Shown here piece after piece: positions 33,801 through 41,542 of a DNA stretch of 64,000 nucleotides. Positions within the stretch are counted from its first letter, which is position 1. The number at the start of each line of letters is the position of its first letter. The notes beneath the pieces are model-generated. The model did no database searches. It was not told where the DNA came from and saw only the letters and a program-made list of their open reading frames with translations. This DNA comes from UMGS1889 sp964540575 (lineage in GTDB: Bacteria; Bacillota; Clostridia; Oscillospirales; Ruminococcaceae). The translations under genes and the position numbers were made by a program. The DNA lies in contig CAZINI010000010.1 of the NCBI GenBank assembly GCA_964540575.1, forward strand, positions 7,341 through 71,340, given 5' to 3'.

Positions 33801-33887
33801 GAGTTCCCCAAGGATACCAAGTTGTATAGTATGATGACCACTAATTTCAGCGAAACTGCAAAAATGCTTGAAAACAAGCAGGAATAA
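30882..33887 (+). CDS. virB4: VirB4-type transfer ATPase with Thr/Glu-rich N-terminal extension
   Basis: 1001 residues against about 650-800 for relatives. Residues 1-145 are rich in Thr, Ser and Glu (EETTVRTETSEAATEIS and similar), then a membrane span (IVLPALLVGLGCTALAM, about 148-164) and a very basic stretch. The VirB4 part begins near 220. Walker A is ACPGSGKSFLVKRE (about 641-654) and Walker B YVYIDEAHLLF (about 865-875). It powers channel assembly and DNA export. The extension and extra span are unusual and put the ATPase on the membrane; the Thr-rich part would face outward if Lys-rich residues stay inside. Confidence 0.93.
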   Translation: MPETTIEAVTTTAVSEGTTARNSTTEVSEETTVRTETSEAATEISFSETVSVPESSEITTESIETDETTIETSTAAYSESAMTSEDVNENATEPTENTEYISSLPPETALTSVSVTTVSSEEIISSEQVVTTSEVGSVPVPAYTMDPQQIVLPALLVGLGCTALAMSKHNKKSKGNKNTSENAREKDAIRLAEKNNSKKQKKEKKEKQEKTNLSKKVLDTIPYKKILADNIWFLGKKMYSKAYTFDDINFNLSDEEQQYMYLERYIEFMNVLDDTVDCQICLWNSKINMEEFRRRTLMPQQSDDFFNLRFEYNTRVLEENIKKGQNAIQKHMYITLTIKAPDEETAARKFKSLDIAAINSFNRIGNTNMRELTSQERVEMLKDFFIGTDERPVPVLTSEDYSKGREKLYCAPDYFDFKKDYFMYNNTYAKTIFIREYPATATSEIFTELLATGIEIMITTNIEAYDTAAARKLVQHQITAIDTDMAKREVAAAQHGNFSSQMPQRIKNQRDSMVSVFDKITTKDQKLFLTNIQILIKAKSYEELMNNTEVIESTLKRSGCVKGEMAWEQEDGMCDCLPIGYQRKFGWQRTMPSESVAIFMPFNVKEMQMKNAVYYGLNVLSHNIITFDRMTGLINPSGFVLACPGSGKSFLVKREIVDVFLRNPNADILIIDPEREYWKLAEAFNGSVVRFSNGSKSYINPFDFDLALLNEKSDDDDEEEIDVIADKCQLITSFISCMDTKHPLNVQEKAFVDRCVSKAYIKSGVLDTLDPKDMPTLGTFLECMKEETENVNKEMKDKLIMTIDMYVTGSAKYFNNQTNIDTDNRFISYDIRDLNGQLKTQSMLLILDYIWNRLSRNRDLGRATYVYIDEAHLLFADEYALDYLRMLWKRARKYGGVLTGITQNVEDLLKDDKSRSMLSNSEYLALLKQNPTDAAKLQDILHFTDSEIQYVNDTPPGHGILVLGGKDKIPFYDEFPKDTKLYSMMTTNFSETAKMLENKQE

Positions 33888-33908
33888 AAAGCAAAGGAGC
33901 ACATATCT

Positions 33909-36443
33909 ATGGCTCATCCTGATAAGAAGAAATATGTTTTGCAAACCGACAGAGCGGCTTACACTCAGAAAAAATATACCGTTAAGCGGACAAAAACACA
34001 AAATTCCCCACCGGGGAATTTTACGAAAGGCACGATAGGCGGAGATATTCCCAAAGGGCAGGGCGATACGAAAAAAAGCGGTACATTACTTAAGAAGATA
34101 TTTAAGGAAAACAGCGATAAGAAAGAAGCTTCGGAACAGACTCAGCATAAAAAAGCCGCATATATCCAAGATAATATTCAGAATGATGCGGCTGCTTCAT
34201 ATGCGGAGCAGTATAGTGATACCGCTTTGGAAGAGTCTGTTTCACCGAAAGAAGAGCAGGATCTCTCCACGGGAAAGACGGAAGAAAAGCCGATACATAA
34301 TGCAAAATCGGACAGCATTGTTCCCAATAAAAATGACATATCCTCCGATAAAGCGGAGCAGATGAAAAGGGCGGCATTTATCAAAGCAAAGCTGCAAAAG
34401 AACATTGCAGCAGCACAGATGAAAAGCACATATTACGAACAAAACGAAGAAGCTTGCGACAGGGTACATTCAGCTTCAAAGAGTAAGGACAATACTCCTT
34501 CATATGTTGCGTCAAAAATGGAGGGCGTAACAAATGAGAATGCAGCTTCCACCGAAAGACGTTATCTCGGAAACAGCGAAAGCATTTCCGAAAACAAGCA
34601 TAAAAACAGCCTTGATAATGCCGAGGTAAAAAAAGCATATAAGACAAAAATACTCGGAGAACAGCTGAACAGGCGGAGAGCCGCTGCGGATATGTACAGT
34701 CAGGCTAAGACCAATGCTGCCCTTATTTCAGCCGAAAAGGCAAAAGCAGCTGCAATGAAAAATGCGGAAGCAGATGCCAATGTGAGAGATAATGTTATTC
34801 CCGGTGTTGAAAAGGCGGCAGAATATATGTCTGCTGCCAAAGACGGTGATACAGCTAAAATCTTGTCCAAGTCTGCAAAGGATATTCTTAGAAAGCATTT
34901 GAGTGATGGTACAAACCAATTTCTTGATAAAGCCGGTATAGTATCGGGTGCAGTAAAAGAAAGCGATTCTGTCGGCGGAGCAGTGGCAAATGTAGGTGTT
35001 TCGCTGGCAGCAAACGCTATAAAGCAATCTGTAAGCTCTGCATTGAAAAAACCGCTTACAGATAAAAAAATAGAGGAACGGCTTGAAAAAAAGTTCCACT
35101 ATATAGACCGCAAAACCGATAAGCAAATGAGTCGCATCCAAGCTGAAAAACGTGAAGCTATGAACGGGAATATCAGCAAAAGCCTTGAAAAGAAGCTTGA
35201 CAAGATAGAGCGTAATCAAGAAAGATACAAGGAGAAACTCGCAAAACAGCAACAAGAATTACAGCGTAGGCAGCAGAAAAACATTTACATAAAGCACAAC
35301 AGAAAAAATCCTGTTTTTGTCGGTGGGAGAGAAAAAGGCGGGACTTTAAGAAAGCTTGTAGGTAAAAAGAGCAGCCTATTGCTTATGGGAGGGGTTGCAC
35401 CGATAATAATCATTATTGTGGTCATTGTATTGTTTTTGGCAGTGATTGGATCTGTGTTTGCTCCGATTGGATGGCTAAAAGGATTTCATCATTCCGATGA
35501 TGCACTTAATGACAGCGAAGAACACGAAGTAATGTGCGTTGAATATATGAAATTCAAAAAGCTTGTTACCGATAAAATCAGGGAAATAAACACAGAGATA
35601 ACCTTAGCCTGCGAAAAGGAAATGCAGTTTTATGAAAGTTCCAACGGAAGTGTTAGTGTTACAGCCAGCCCGTTTATTGTTGCGACCGAAAAATTCTGGG
35701 AATATGATGATGATGATCGCAAACATATAACCGGAGCGTACATTCCATACAAAGGTTCGCATCCAAGCGAATGGAGCAGGAGTGCATATGAAACAATTGA
35801 ATATACAGACGTGAATGGTAACGAAAGAATTATTCCTCTTAAGCTTGCGATCGATGATTTTGATTTTGCCGAATTTTGTGTAAATTTCCAAGTGTGGTCG
35901 ATAAAATCAAAGTATCCCGATGACGATGTGCAGAACCATTCGGGTGAAATTTTCACCTTGAAAGTCGGCAAAATGACAGAGTTTTTCAACCGCACTATAG
36001 TATGGAATAAGGGTATGTATCCCTTGTATACATATGCAAGAGATATTACGGCAGATGACTATAAAGGTGATGATGAAGCGGCTGAAAATGCTGTTATTGA
36101 TACATTTAGGGACGTCGGTTATCACGCTTTAACACTCAACTGCCGCTGCATGAATTATCATTACGATAATTGCAAAGGTCATCAGGTCAAATTTTATAAT
36201 CTCAATGTAGTACCGTTCGAGGATATATTGGAGGAGGACGGGCTTGAATTGAGCGAAAATGACAGGAAGTTTATAGAGGAGCTTACAAAATCAATGCAAA
36301 TACTTGACAGTGAGATAGTTCCCGAAGTTATGGCAACCTATACGGGGACGTACTTCGATGAGCCTGAAGAAACGGAGGAGTCGGAAGAGTCGGAAACAAC
36401 GGTTAGTTCAGCGGATACAGAGCCAACAGAAACAGGAGGATAA
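33909..36443 (+). CDS. Transfer membrane protein with one central span
   Basis: 844 residues. The first 485 are charged and helical, and Ala/Lys/Glu-rich, ending in a basic coiled coil (LEKKLDKIERNQERYKEKLAKQQ). One span (LLMGGVAPIIIIIVVIVLFLAVIGSVF, about 491-517) is followed by some 325 residues predicted outside, with an acidic Thr/Glu tail. Its place after virB4 is that of the Orf14/VirB1-like cell-wall protein in other systems, but no CHAP, NlpC or lysozyme motif is visible. A palindromic repeat (34002-34020) is in frame and encodes NSPPGN. Confidence 0.7.
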   Translation: MAHPDKKKYVLQTDRAAYTQKKYTVKRTKTQNSPPGNFTKGTIGGDIPKGQGDTKKSGTLLKKIFKENSDKKEASEQTQHKKAAYIQDNIQNDAAASYAEQYSDTALEESVSPKEEQDLSTGKTEEKPIHNAKSDSIVPNKNDISSDKAEQMKRAAFIKAKLQKNIAAAQMKSTYYEQNEEACDRVHSASKSKDNTPSYVASKMEGVTNENAASTERRYLGNSESISENKHKNSLDNAEVKKAYKTKILGEQLNRRRAAADMYSQAKTNAALISAEKAKAAAMKNAEADANVRDNVIPGVEKAAEYMSAAKDGDTAKILSKSAKDILRKHLSDGTNQFLDKAGIVSGAVKESDSVGGAVANVGVSLAANAIKQSVSSALKKPLTDKKIEERLEKKFHYIDRKTDKQMSRIQAEKREAMNGNISKSLEKKLDKIERNQERYKEKLAKQQQELQRRQQKNIYIKHNRKNPVFVGGREKGGTLRKLVGKKSSLLLMGGVAPIIIIIVVIVLFLAVIGSVFAPIGWLKGFHHSDDALNDSEEHEVMCVEYMKFKKLVTDKIREINTEITLACEKEMQFYESSNGSVSVTASPFIVATEKFWEYDDDDRKHITGAYIPYKGSHPSEWSRSAYETIEYTDVNGNERIIPLKLAIDDFDFAEFCVNFQVWSIKSKYPDDDVQNHSGEIFTLKVGKMTEFFNRTIVWNKGMYPLYTYARDITADDYKGDDEAAENAVIDTFRDVGYHALTLNCRCMNYHYDNCKGHQVKFYNLNVVPFEDILEEDGLELSENDRKFIEELTKSMQILDSEIVPEVMATYTGTYFDEPEETEESEESETTVSSADTEPTETGG
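34002..34020. repeat. Palindromic repeat inside coding sequence
   Basis: Perfect AATTCCCC-ACC-GGGGAATT, in frame, at about residues 32-37 of the 844-residue transfer protein. Confidence 0.9.
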
Positions 36444-36447
36444 TATT

Positions 36448-36756
36448 ATGAACCTGATAAAAAAATGGATAACGGATAATAAAAACGAGTATTGGTGTAA
36501 GTATGTTGTGATAGCAGCAGTGCTGATAGTGTTTGCGTTTGCAATCAATCAGTATAACAAATATAAGGACAAGCCCGATGAAGCTGCCGCTGCGGAAACG
36601 TCTGAGGAAACTGTCATCAGCGAGGACGAAGCTCCAAGCCCTGTTGTGGAATTCCTTAAAGATAACAAGGCACATTTCATCGCATTTTCGGCACTTGCTG
36701 TCGGGCTTGCCGTTGTTGAACATAAGAAGAAACGAAGTATCAAGGAAAGCAGATAA
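36448..36756 (+). CDS. Small two-span membrane protein
   Basis: 102 residues from the ATG at 36448 (CAGGAGG 8 bases before); an open frame upstream belongs to the overlapping gene. Spans are YVVIAAVLIVFAFAINQY and HFIAFSALAVGLAVVEH, separated by an acidic Glu/Ser/Ala linker. Follows the 844-residue transfer protein after 4 bases and is likely part of the same complex. Confidence 0.72.
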   Translation: MNLIKKWITDNKNEYWCKYVVIAAVLIVFAFAINQYNKYKDKPDEAAAAETSEETVISEDEAPSPVVEFLKDNKAHFIAFSALAVGLAVVEHKKKRSIKESR

Positions 36757-36758
36757 AG

Positions 36759-37019
36759 TCAATCGTAGTGATAACGGCAGGAAACGATACATATTTCATC
36801 GTTCTCAATCTTATAAACAAGACGGTTGACCTCATCAATGCGTCTGCTCCATAAGCCTTGAAGGTTATGTTTCAAAGCTTCAGGTTTTCCAATGCCATCA
36901 AAGGGATCACGGTCAATATCTTTAATAAGAGCGTTGATGCGTTTGACAGTTTTCTTGTCCTGATTATGCCAATACATATAATCGTCCCAAGCTTCATCGG
37001 TAAAGACTTTATTCATCAT
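36759..37019 (-). CDS. yoeB: YoeB/Txe-family toxin
   Basis: 86 residues (or 85 from the second ATG). KVFTDEAWDDYMYWHNQDKKTVKRINALIKDIDRDPFDGIGKPEALKHNLQGLWSRRIDEVNRLVYKI and the C-terminal CRYHYD are the whole YoeB signature, with the catalytic Glu, Arg and terminal His/Tyr. YoeB cleaves mRNA in the ribosome. Its start overlaps the antitoxin stop (GATGATGAATAA), the usual coupled arrangement. The pair is inverted against the transfer operon and probably stabilises the element. Confidence 0.93.
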   Translation of the reverse strand: MMNKVFTDEAWDDYMYWHNQDKKTVKRINALIKDIDRDPFDGIGKPEALKHNLQGLWSRRIDEVNRLVYKIENDEICIVSCRYHYD

Positions 37020-37305
37020 CGTCCTCCTCAATAAGATCGTGGACTTTTGCCTGACCAGAACGGAGCTGTGCGATGGAACGTTCAAGGTGTGCGAGGTTTG
37101 ATTTGCTGTAAAAATAATCATCGGAAGAACTTTCGTAGGAATTGTGTAGTGATACCGAAAAGGGAAGTCCTTCGCACATAAGTGACTGCTTTATAAACAT
37201 TGTAAAAGCAGTAGTCATATTAAGACCGAGTGAATTGAAAAGCTGTTCAGCTCTGCGTTTATCATCTGAGTCAAGACGCATTGTAACACTTGTAGTTTCT
37301 GACAT
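37009..37305 (-). CDS. RelB/DinJ-family antitoxin
   Basis: 98 residues from the ATG at 37305 behind GGAGATGATT. VTMRLDSDDKRRAEQLFNSLGLNMTTAFTMFIKQSLMCEGLPFSV is the RelB/DinJ ribbon-helix-helix domain that binds DNA and represses the pair; the C-terminal part (HLERSIAQLRSGQAKVHDLIEE) wraps the toxin. A full promoter lies upstream at 37351-37379 on the minus strand. Confidence 0.92.
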   Translation of the reverse strand: MSETTSVTMRLDSDDKRRAEQLFNSLGLNMTTAFTMFIKQSLMCEGLPFSVSLHNSYESSSDDYFYSKSNLAHLERSIAQLRSGQAKVHDLIEEDDDE

Positions 37306-37350
37306 AAAATCATCTCCAATCAAAAATAAGAAGAATTTGCTTATATATAC

Positions 37351-37379
37351 ATTGTACATTAAAATGCTTGCGTTGTCAA
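37351..37379 (-). promoter_or_regulatory. Promoter of the toxin-antitoxin pair
   Basis: On the minus strand TTGACA (37374-37379) and TACAAT (37351-37356) are separated by 17 bp, 46 bp before the antitoxin start. Confidence 0.8.
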
Positions 37380-37411
37380 TACTTTGCAAGCTAATAAGAG
37401 AGGAAAATTTT

Positions 37412-39781
37412 ATGAAACTTATAATCAGTGAAAAGCCGTCCACCGCAAGAACGATAGCTCACGCAGTGGGTGCAAGAGAAAAGATTTACGGTGAGGGAAA
37501 AGAGTATTGCTATAAAGGCAATGACTTTTTCGTTGTAAATGCGAGGGGACACCTTTACGGGCTGGGAATGCCGCAGGACTATGGGTACAGCAAGACTTAC
37601 AAAATGGACGAGCTGCCTATGTTCCCCGAATTTGAGCTTTACCCCGAAGGCGAAGATACGGAAAATCTCCGTAATCTCATTGCATCGCTTATAAACCGTC
37701 CCGATGTGGACGAGCTTATCTGTGCGACCGATGCGGGACGTGAGGGAGAGCTTATTTTCCGTCATATTTATAACGCCAACAAATGCACAAAGCCCGTAAA
37801 ACGTCTTTGGACAAACTCAATGACGGACGAAGCTATTACAAAATGTATGGCAAATCTCCCGCCCGACAGCGATTTTGACGGAGAATATTATGCCGCACTT
37901 GCAAGGGAAAAATCCGATTGGATAATCGGAATGAACCTGTCCCGTCTTTATGGTATAAAGGATAACTACACTCACCGTATCGGACGTGTAAAAACTCCCG
38001 TTCTTGCCCTTATCGTTGACCGTGACAACGAGATAGACAGATTTGAAAAGGTGACTACATATCGCCTTGAAATGGAAAACGGTGCGGTATCGGAACAGAT
38101 ATATACCTCAAAGGAAGAAGCCGAAAATGCAAGGGATAAATGCAGCGGAAAAGCTGTAAGTGTGCTGTCGGCAGTAATCGATGAGAAGCATATAAACAGA
38201 CCGCTGCTTCACAGCTTGACAACTCTCCAACAGGAAGCAAATAAGGTGTATGGCTTGACTGCAAAGCAGACACTTGAAGCTGCTCAGAGCCTTTATGAGA
38301 ACAAGCTGACGACCTATCCCCGTACCGATTGCAATTACGTTTCCGAGGATATGAGAGAACAACTTATCCGTGTGGTAAGCTGCATCGGAGAACGTTCCGA
38401 ATATGCGGACAGAGTAAACGGGCTGAACGCTGTGGGGCTTAATCTTGACGGCAGAGTTATAAACGACAAGGCAATGAGCGGTCACGATCATCACGCCATT
38501 ATCCCCGAAGCAAGCACAGCAAGCCTTGACAGCCTTTCCGACACGGAACGCAAGGTATACGGTCTTATCGTAAACCGACTGCTTTGTATTGCAGATAAAC
38601 AGTATAGCTTCACCGAAACCAACTATACATTCTTTTGCGAAGATATTACATTCAATCTGAAAAAAGAAGTAACAAAAGAAATGGGCTGGAAGCAGTATGA
38701 TACCGAACTTAAAAAATCGGAAAATTCCCCGGTGGGGAAAAATTCCCCGATGGGGAATTATGTAGAAGGAGAAACTTTCACAGCGGATAACATTTCCGTC
38801 AAGGAATGTGTTACCAAACCGCCCAAGCATTACACAGACGCAAGTTTGCTGTCGGTTATGAACAATATCGACAACAGAATAGACGATAAAGAACTGAAAG
38901 CAGCTGTAAGCGGCAAAGGCATTGGTACCGAAGCTACCAGAGCTGACATTATTGAGCAGCTAATTGCCGCAAAATATGCAGAGCGTAAGGATAAAAACAT
39001 TATTGCCACGGAATTTGGCAGAACCTTTATCGCTTCTATCCCCGATAACGTAAAATCTGTTGAGCGTACTGCGGAATGGGAACAGGTTTTTACCAACATA
39101 AAGGAAAAGGGCATTTCAGCCGAGCCTTTTATGGAAGATATAAAGGAATTTGTCCGTTCTGTCATTTGCTTTGAAAACAGCCCCACACGGCAGAGAACAC
39201 CCGTTAATGTTCCCGAAGGCGGCAGTCAGCAGAGAACGGCAATAGGTATTTGCCCCCGATGCGGAAAGAATATTTACGAGGGTAAAATGAATTTCTACTG
39301 TGAAAGCGGCAAGGACGGCTGTGGCTTTACCTTGTGGAAGGAACCTAAATTTTTCAAGGACGTTATTTCTCCCGAAAAGGCTGAAAAGCTCATTGAGGGA
39401 AAAACGGTATCTTTAAAGGCTGAGAGCAAGGACGGAAAAATATATTCTGCCGACTACAAATTGAATGATACGGGAAAGTATGTAAATCTTGAACGTATCA
39501 AGACGGAAAAAGAAGTCATCGGAAAATGTCCGAGGTGCGGAAAGAATGTTTACGAGGGCAAGTTGAATTTCTACTGTGAAAGCGGAAAGGACGGCTGCGG
39601 TTTTGCGATTTGGAAGGAGGACAAGTACAACGGTATAACCGTTACCGCACAGAACGCAAAGGAACTGCTTGAGGGCAAGAGTATTGTCAAGACAAAAAAG
39701 AAATTATCGGGAGAAAACGTTCGTGAGCGTTACAAACTGAAGGATACGGGTAAATATATAAATCTTGAAAAGGAGCAGTAA
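37412..39781 (+). CDS. topB: DNA topoisomerase III
   Basis: 789 residues from the ATG at 37412 behind AGAGAGGAAA. KLIISEKPSTARTIAHAVG and ATDAGREGELIFR form the Toprim domain, and Tyr in TTYPRTDCNYV (about 300) is the cleavage residue. GIGTEATRADIIEQLI lies further on. Two C-terminal repeats (about 612-645 and 705-738) carry CPRCGKN-YEGK-NFYCESGKDGCGF zinc-like motifs. It relaxes and decatenates DNA during replication or transfer. A doublet of the palindromic repeat (38723-38759) is in frame near residues 438-450, encoding NSPVGK-NSPMGN. Confidence 0.95.
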   Translation: MKLIISEKPSTARTIAHAVGAREKIYGEGKEYCYKGNDFFVVNARGHLYGLGMPQDYGYSKTYKMDELPMFPEFELYPEGEDTENLRNLIASLINRPDVDELICATDAGREGELIFRHIYNANKCTKPVKRLWTNSMTDEAITKCMANLPPDSDFDGEYYAALAREKSDWIIGMNLSRLYGIKDNYTHRIGRVKTPVLALIVDRDNEIDRFEKVTTYRLEMENGAVSEQIYTSKEEAENARDKCSGKAVSVLSAVIDEKHINRPLLHSLTTLQQEANKVYGLTAKQTLEAAQSLYENKLTTYPRTDCNYVSEDMREQLIRVVSCIGERSEYADRVNGLNAVGLNLDGRVINDKAMSGHDHHAIIPEASTASLDSLSDTERKVYGLIVNRLLCIADKQYSFTETNYTFFCEDITFNLKKEVTKEMGWKQYDTELKKSENSPVGKNSPMGNYVEGETFTADNISVKECVTKPPKHYTDASLLSVMNNIDNRIDDKELKAAVSGKGIGTEATRADIIEQLIAAKYAERKDKNIIATEFGRTFIASIPDNVKSVERTAEWEQVFTNIKEKGISAEPFMEDIKEFVRSVICFENSPTRQRTPVNVPEGGSQQRTAIGICPRCGKNIYEGKMNFYCESGKDGCGFTLWKEPKFFKDVISPEKAEKLIEGKTVSLKAESKDGKIYSADYKLNDTGKYVNLERIKTEKEVIGKCPRCGKNVYEGKLNFYCESGKDGCGFAIWKEDKYNGITVTAQNAKELLEGKSIVKTKKKLSGENVRERYKLKDTGKYINLEKEQ
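38723..38759. repeat. Palindromic repeat doublet inside topB
   Basis: One copy with GGT centre and shortened right arm (38723-38739) followed by one with GAT centre (38741-38759). The 37-bp unit is identical to that at 52198-52234 in the giant gene. Confidence 0.92.
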
Positions 39782-39782
39782 T

Positions 39783-41189
39783 ATGACTCTCTATGAAAAA
39801 ATCGGAAACGATGAAAGCATATTGACAACTCTTTATCGGTATATGATCGCCGCAAAAGTATTTGGCATTGAGGACGATGACATACAGGTCAACAGACTGC
39901 CCGATAACATTATTAATGACATACGCCTTGACGATTACAATCACGGGCTTAACGGTCTTGTGATGCTTTACGGTGCGGGCTTTTTGGACGATGAAGCTTT
40001 TTGTATGATAGTCAAGAGCAATCTTGATATGTCAGCTGATATTTCCGAAGCGGAGAACAGAGTTATTGAAGATAATGAAAAATCCCCCGAAGAAAGATTA
40101 AGCGGCGGGCAAGTCAAAAACGCTTTGCTCTGTGCCGCATATTCAAAGAAATATCCTGCTTTTCAGACGATCGGCTTCGAGGGTGCATTGACTGCCCTTG
40201 CTCTCCCGCACATAGCAATGAAGAACGGTTTGCTTAGAGCAAAGGACAAAGAGTTTTTCAAATTTATTGCGGAGCTTGAAAAACCAATGGGATATATTGA
40301 TGAATGCGGAGAGCTGTATATTGAATCGTCTGAAAATCTGCTGCGGCTGTCGGATGAGGAAGATTTCGACCCGTGTTCCGACAATTCTCCGATACTTATA
40401 AGCATTTGCGACATTATCGGAATATCAAAGGTATACGATCTGCCTTACGGCAAGGACTATATATGTTGGGCAAACGCCAATGAAATGCAGTTGAATGCAG
40501 ACACTGACGGATATGATGCATACCTGAAAAAGACCAAGCTGCATTTTAATATCAGAAGCTATACAAGAAAACGAAATATTTGCGGTGAAGCTGTCAATTG
40601 GTTTGATTACACGGCGTTTTTGGACGGGAGCATTTCGGAAGAACTGCAAAGCGATCACGAAAAGTCTATCGACTTGCAGCTGTCGGACAATTACAGCGAT
40701 GAAGAGCTTGTGCTAAAGGCAGCGGCAAAATTCAGAGGAATATATACGCTGGAGGATAGAACGATTATCGAAGTTTATCAGAACGAAAAAGAATACCTGT
40801 TTATGCTTAGCGGTTCCGAAATACAGCCTGTGGATAAGGTCGAATTTCATAAGCAGCTTTTTGATTTCGACAAGCTTTGGAGCATTATACAGATGTGTTC
40901 CCGGAACGGACAGCTGAGAAAGGTAAATGACCGCATTGTTATCCCCGAAGAAGTATGGAACGAGATACAGCCCGATGACCGTGAGTATGCTCTGAGGATC
41001 ATCAGAGAGCAGTATCGCATAATGACGGCAAGGCGGAAAAACAACAAGCTGCTGCAATCTCTTGGAGATCTGAAATCAGCGGCAGCAGCCGAACGGCGGA
41101 GAAAGGAGGAAATCGAAACCGCACGAAATACCAGATTGGAAGAATTGGAAGCAAAGAAACGCAACAGAAAATCAAGTACGGAGGATTGA
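39783..41189 (+). CDS. Hypothetical protein following topB
   Basis: 468 residues from the ATG at 39783, with AAAAGGAGC lying in the end of topB; 1 base separates stop and start. It is acidic and mostly helical; the last 70 residues are a basic coiled coil (AAAERRRKEEIETARNTRLEELEAKKRNR). No domain is recognised. Position between topB and small accessory genes suggests a DNA-processing accessory. Confidence 0.65.
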   Translation: MTLYEKIGNDESILTTLYRYMIAAKVFGIEDDDIQVNRLPDNIINDIRLDDYNHGLNGLVMLYGAGFLDDEAFCMIVKSNLDMSADISEAENRVIEDNEKSPEERLSGGQVKNALLCAAYSKKYPAFQTIGFEGALTALALPHIAMKNGLLRAKDKEFFKFIAELEKPMGYIDECGELYIESSENLLRLSDEEDFDPCSDNSPILISICDIIGISKVYDLPYGKDYICWANANEMQLNADTDGYDAYLKKTKLHFNIRSYTRKRNICGEAVNWFDYTAFLDGSISEELQSDHEKSIDLQLSDNYSDEELVLKAAAKFRGIYTLEDRTIIEVYQNEKEYLFMLSGSEIQPVDKVEFHKQLFDFDKLWSIIQMCSRNGQLRKVNDRIVIPEEVWNEIQPDDREYALRIIREQYRIMTARRKNNKLLQSLGDLKSAAAAERRRKEEIETARNTRLEELEAKKRNRKSSTED

Positions 41190-41193
41190 GTAT

Positions 41194-41505
41194 ATGAAAG
41201 TTTTTATTAAGGAATACTGCCGTGACGTTGCTATAAGGATATACGGCACAGATGGAGATGAACGGACACAGGAGTTTTTCGAGCGTTATTTTAAGAACGT
41301 TGAGGGCGTTTACGAAACGACAGAGGAAGAACACACGGAGTACCATTCGGACGCATTGTACACAATAACAAAGGCAGATTACTATAATTTTTTGGCACAG
41401 CAGCTTGAAAATATCCAGAGGGGCATTGATGAGGTTGCCGAAGCTCTTGCAAGAGGAGCAACAATTGAGCAGTATATTTTCAATGGCTGCTGCTATGTGA
41501 TATAA
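41194..41505 (+). CDS. Hypothetical protein
   Basis: 103 residues, 4 bases after the preceding stop, with the ribosome site GGAGG inside it. TEYHSDALYTITKADYYNFLAQQLENIQRGIDEVAEAL is a helical stretch. No family recognised. A palindromic repeat directly follows the stop. Confidence 0.65.
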   Translation: MKVFIKEYCRDVAIRIYGTDGDERTQEFFERYFKNVEGVYETTEEEHTEYHSDALYTITKADYYNFLAQQLENIQRGIDEVAEALARGATIEQYIFNGCCYVI

Positions 41506-41524
41506 AATTCCCCGGTGGGGAATT
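41506..41524. repeat. Palindromic repeat, intergenic
   Basis: Perfect AATTCCCC-GGT-GGGGAATT directly after a stop and 7 bases before the ribosome site of the GGDEF gene. Confidence 0.9.
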
Positions 41525-41542
41525 TAAGAGGGAGGAATAAGT

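Noticed and set aside
37142..37411. A longer topB starting within the antitoxin gene
   Set aside because: The added 90 residues are antisense to the antitoxin and the ATG at 37412 has a ribosome site and the normal TopB N-terminus.
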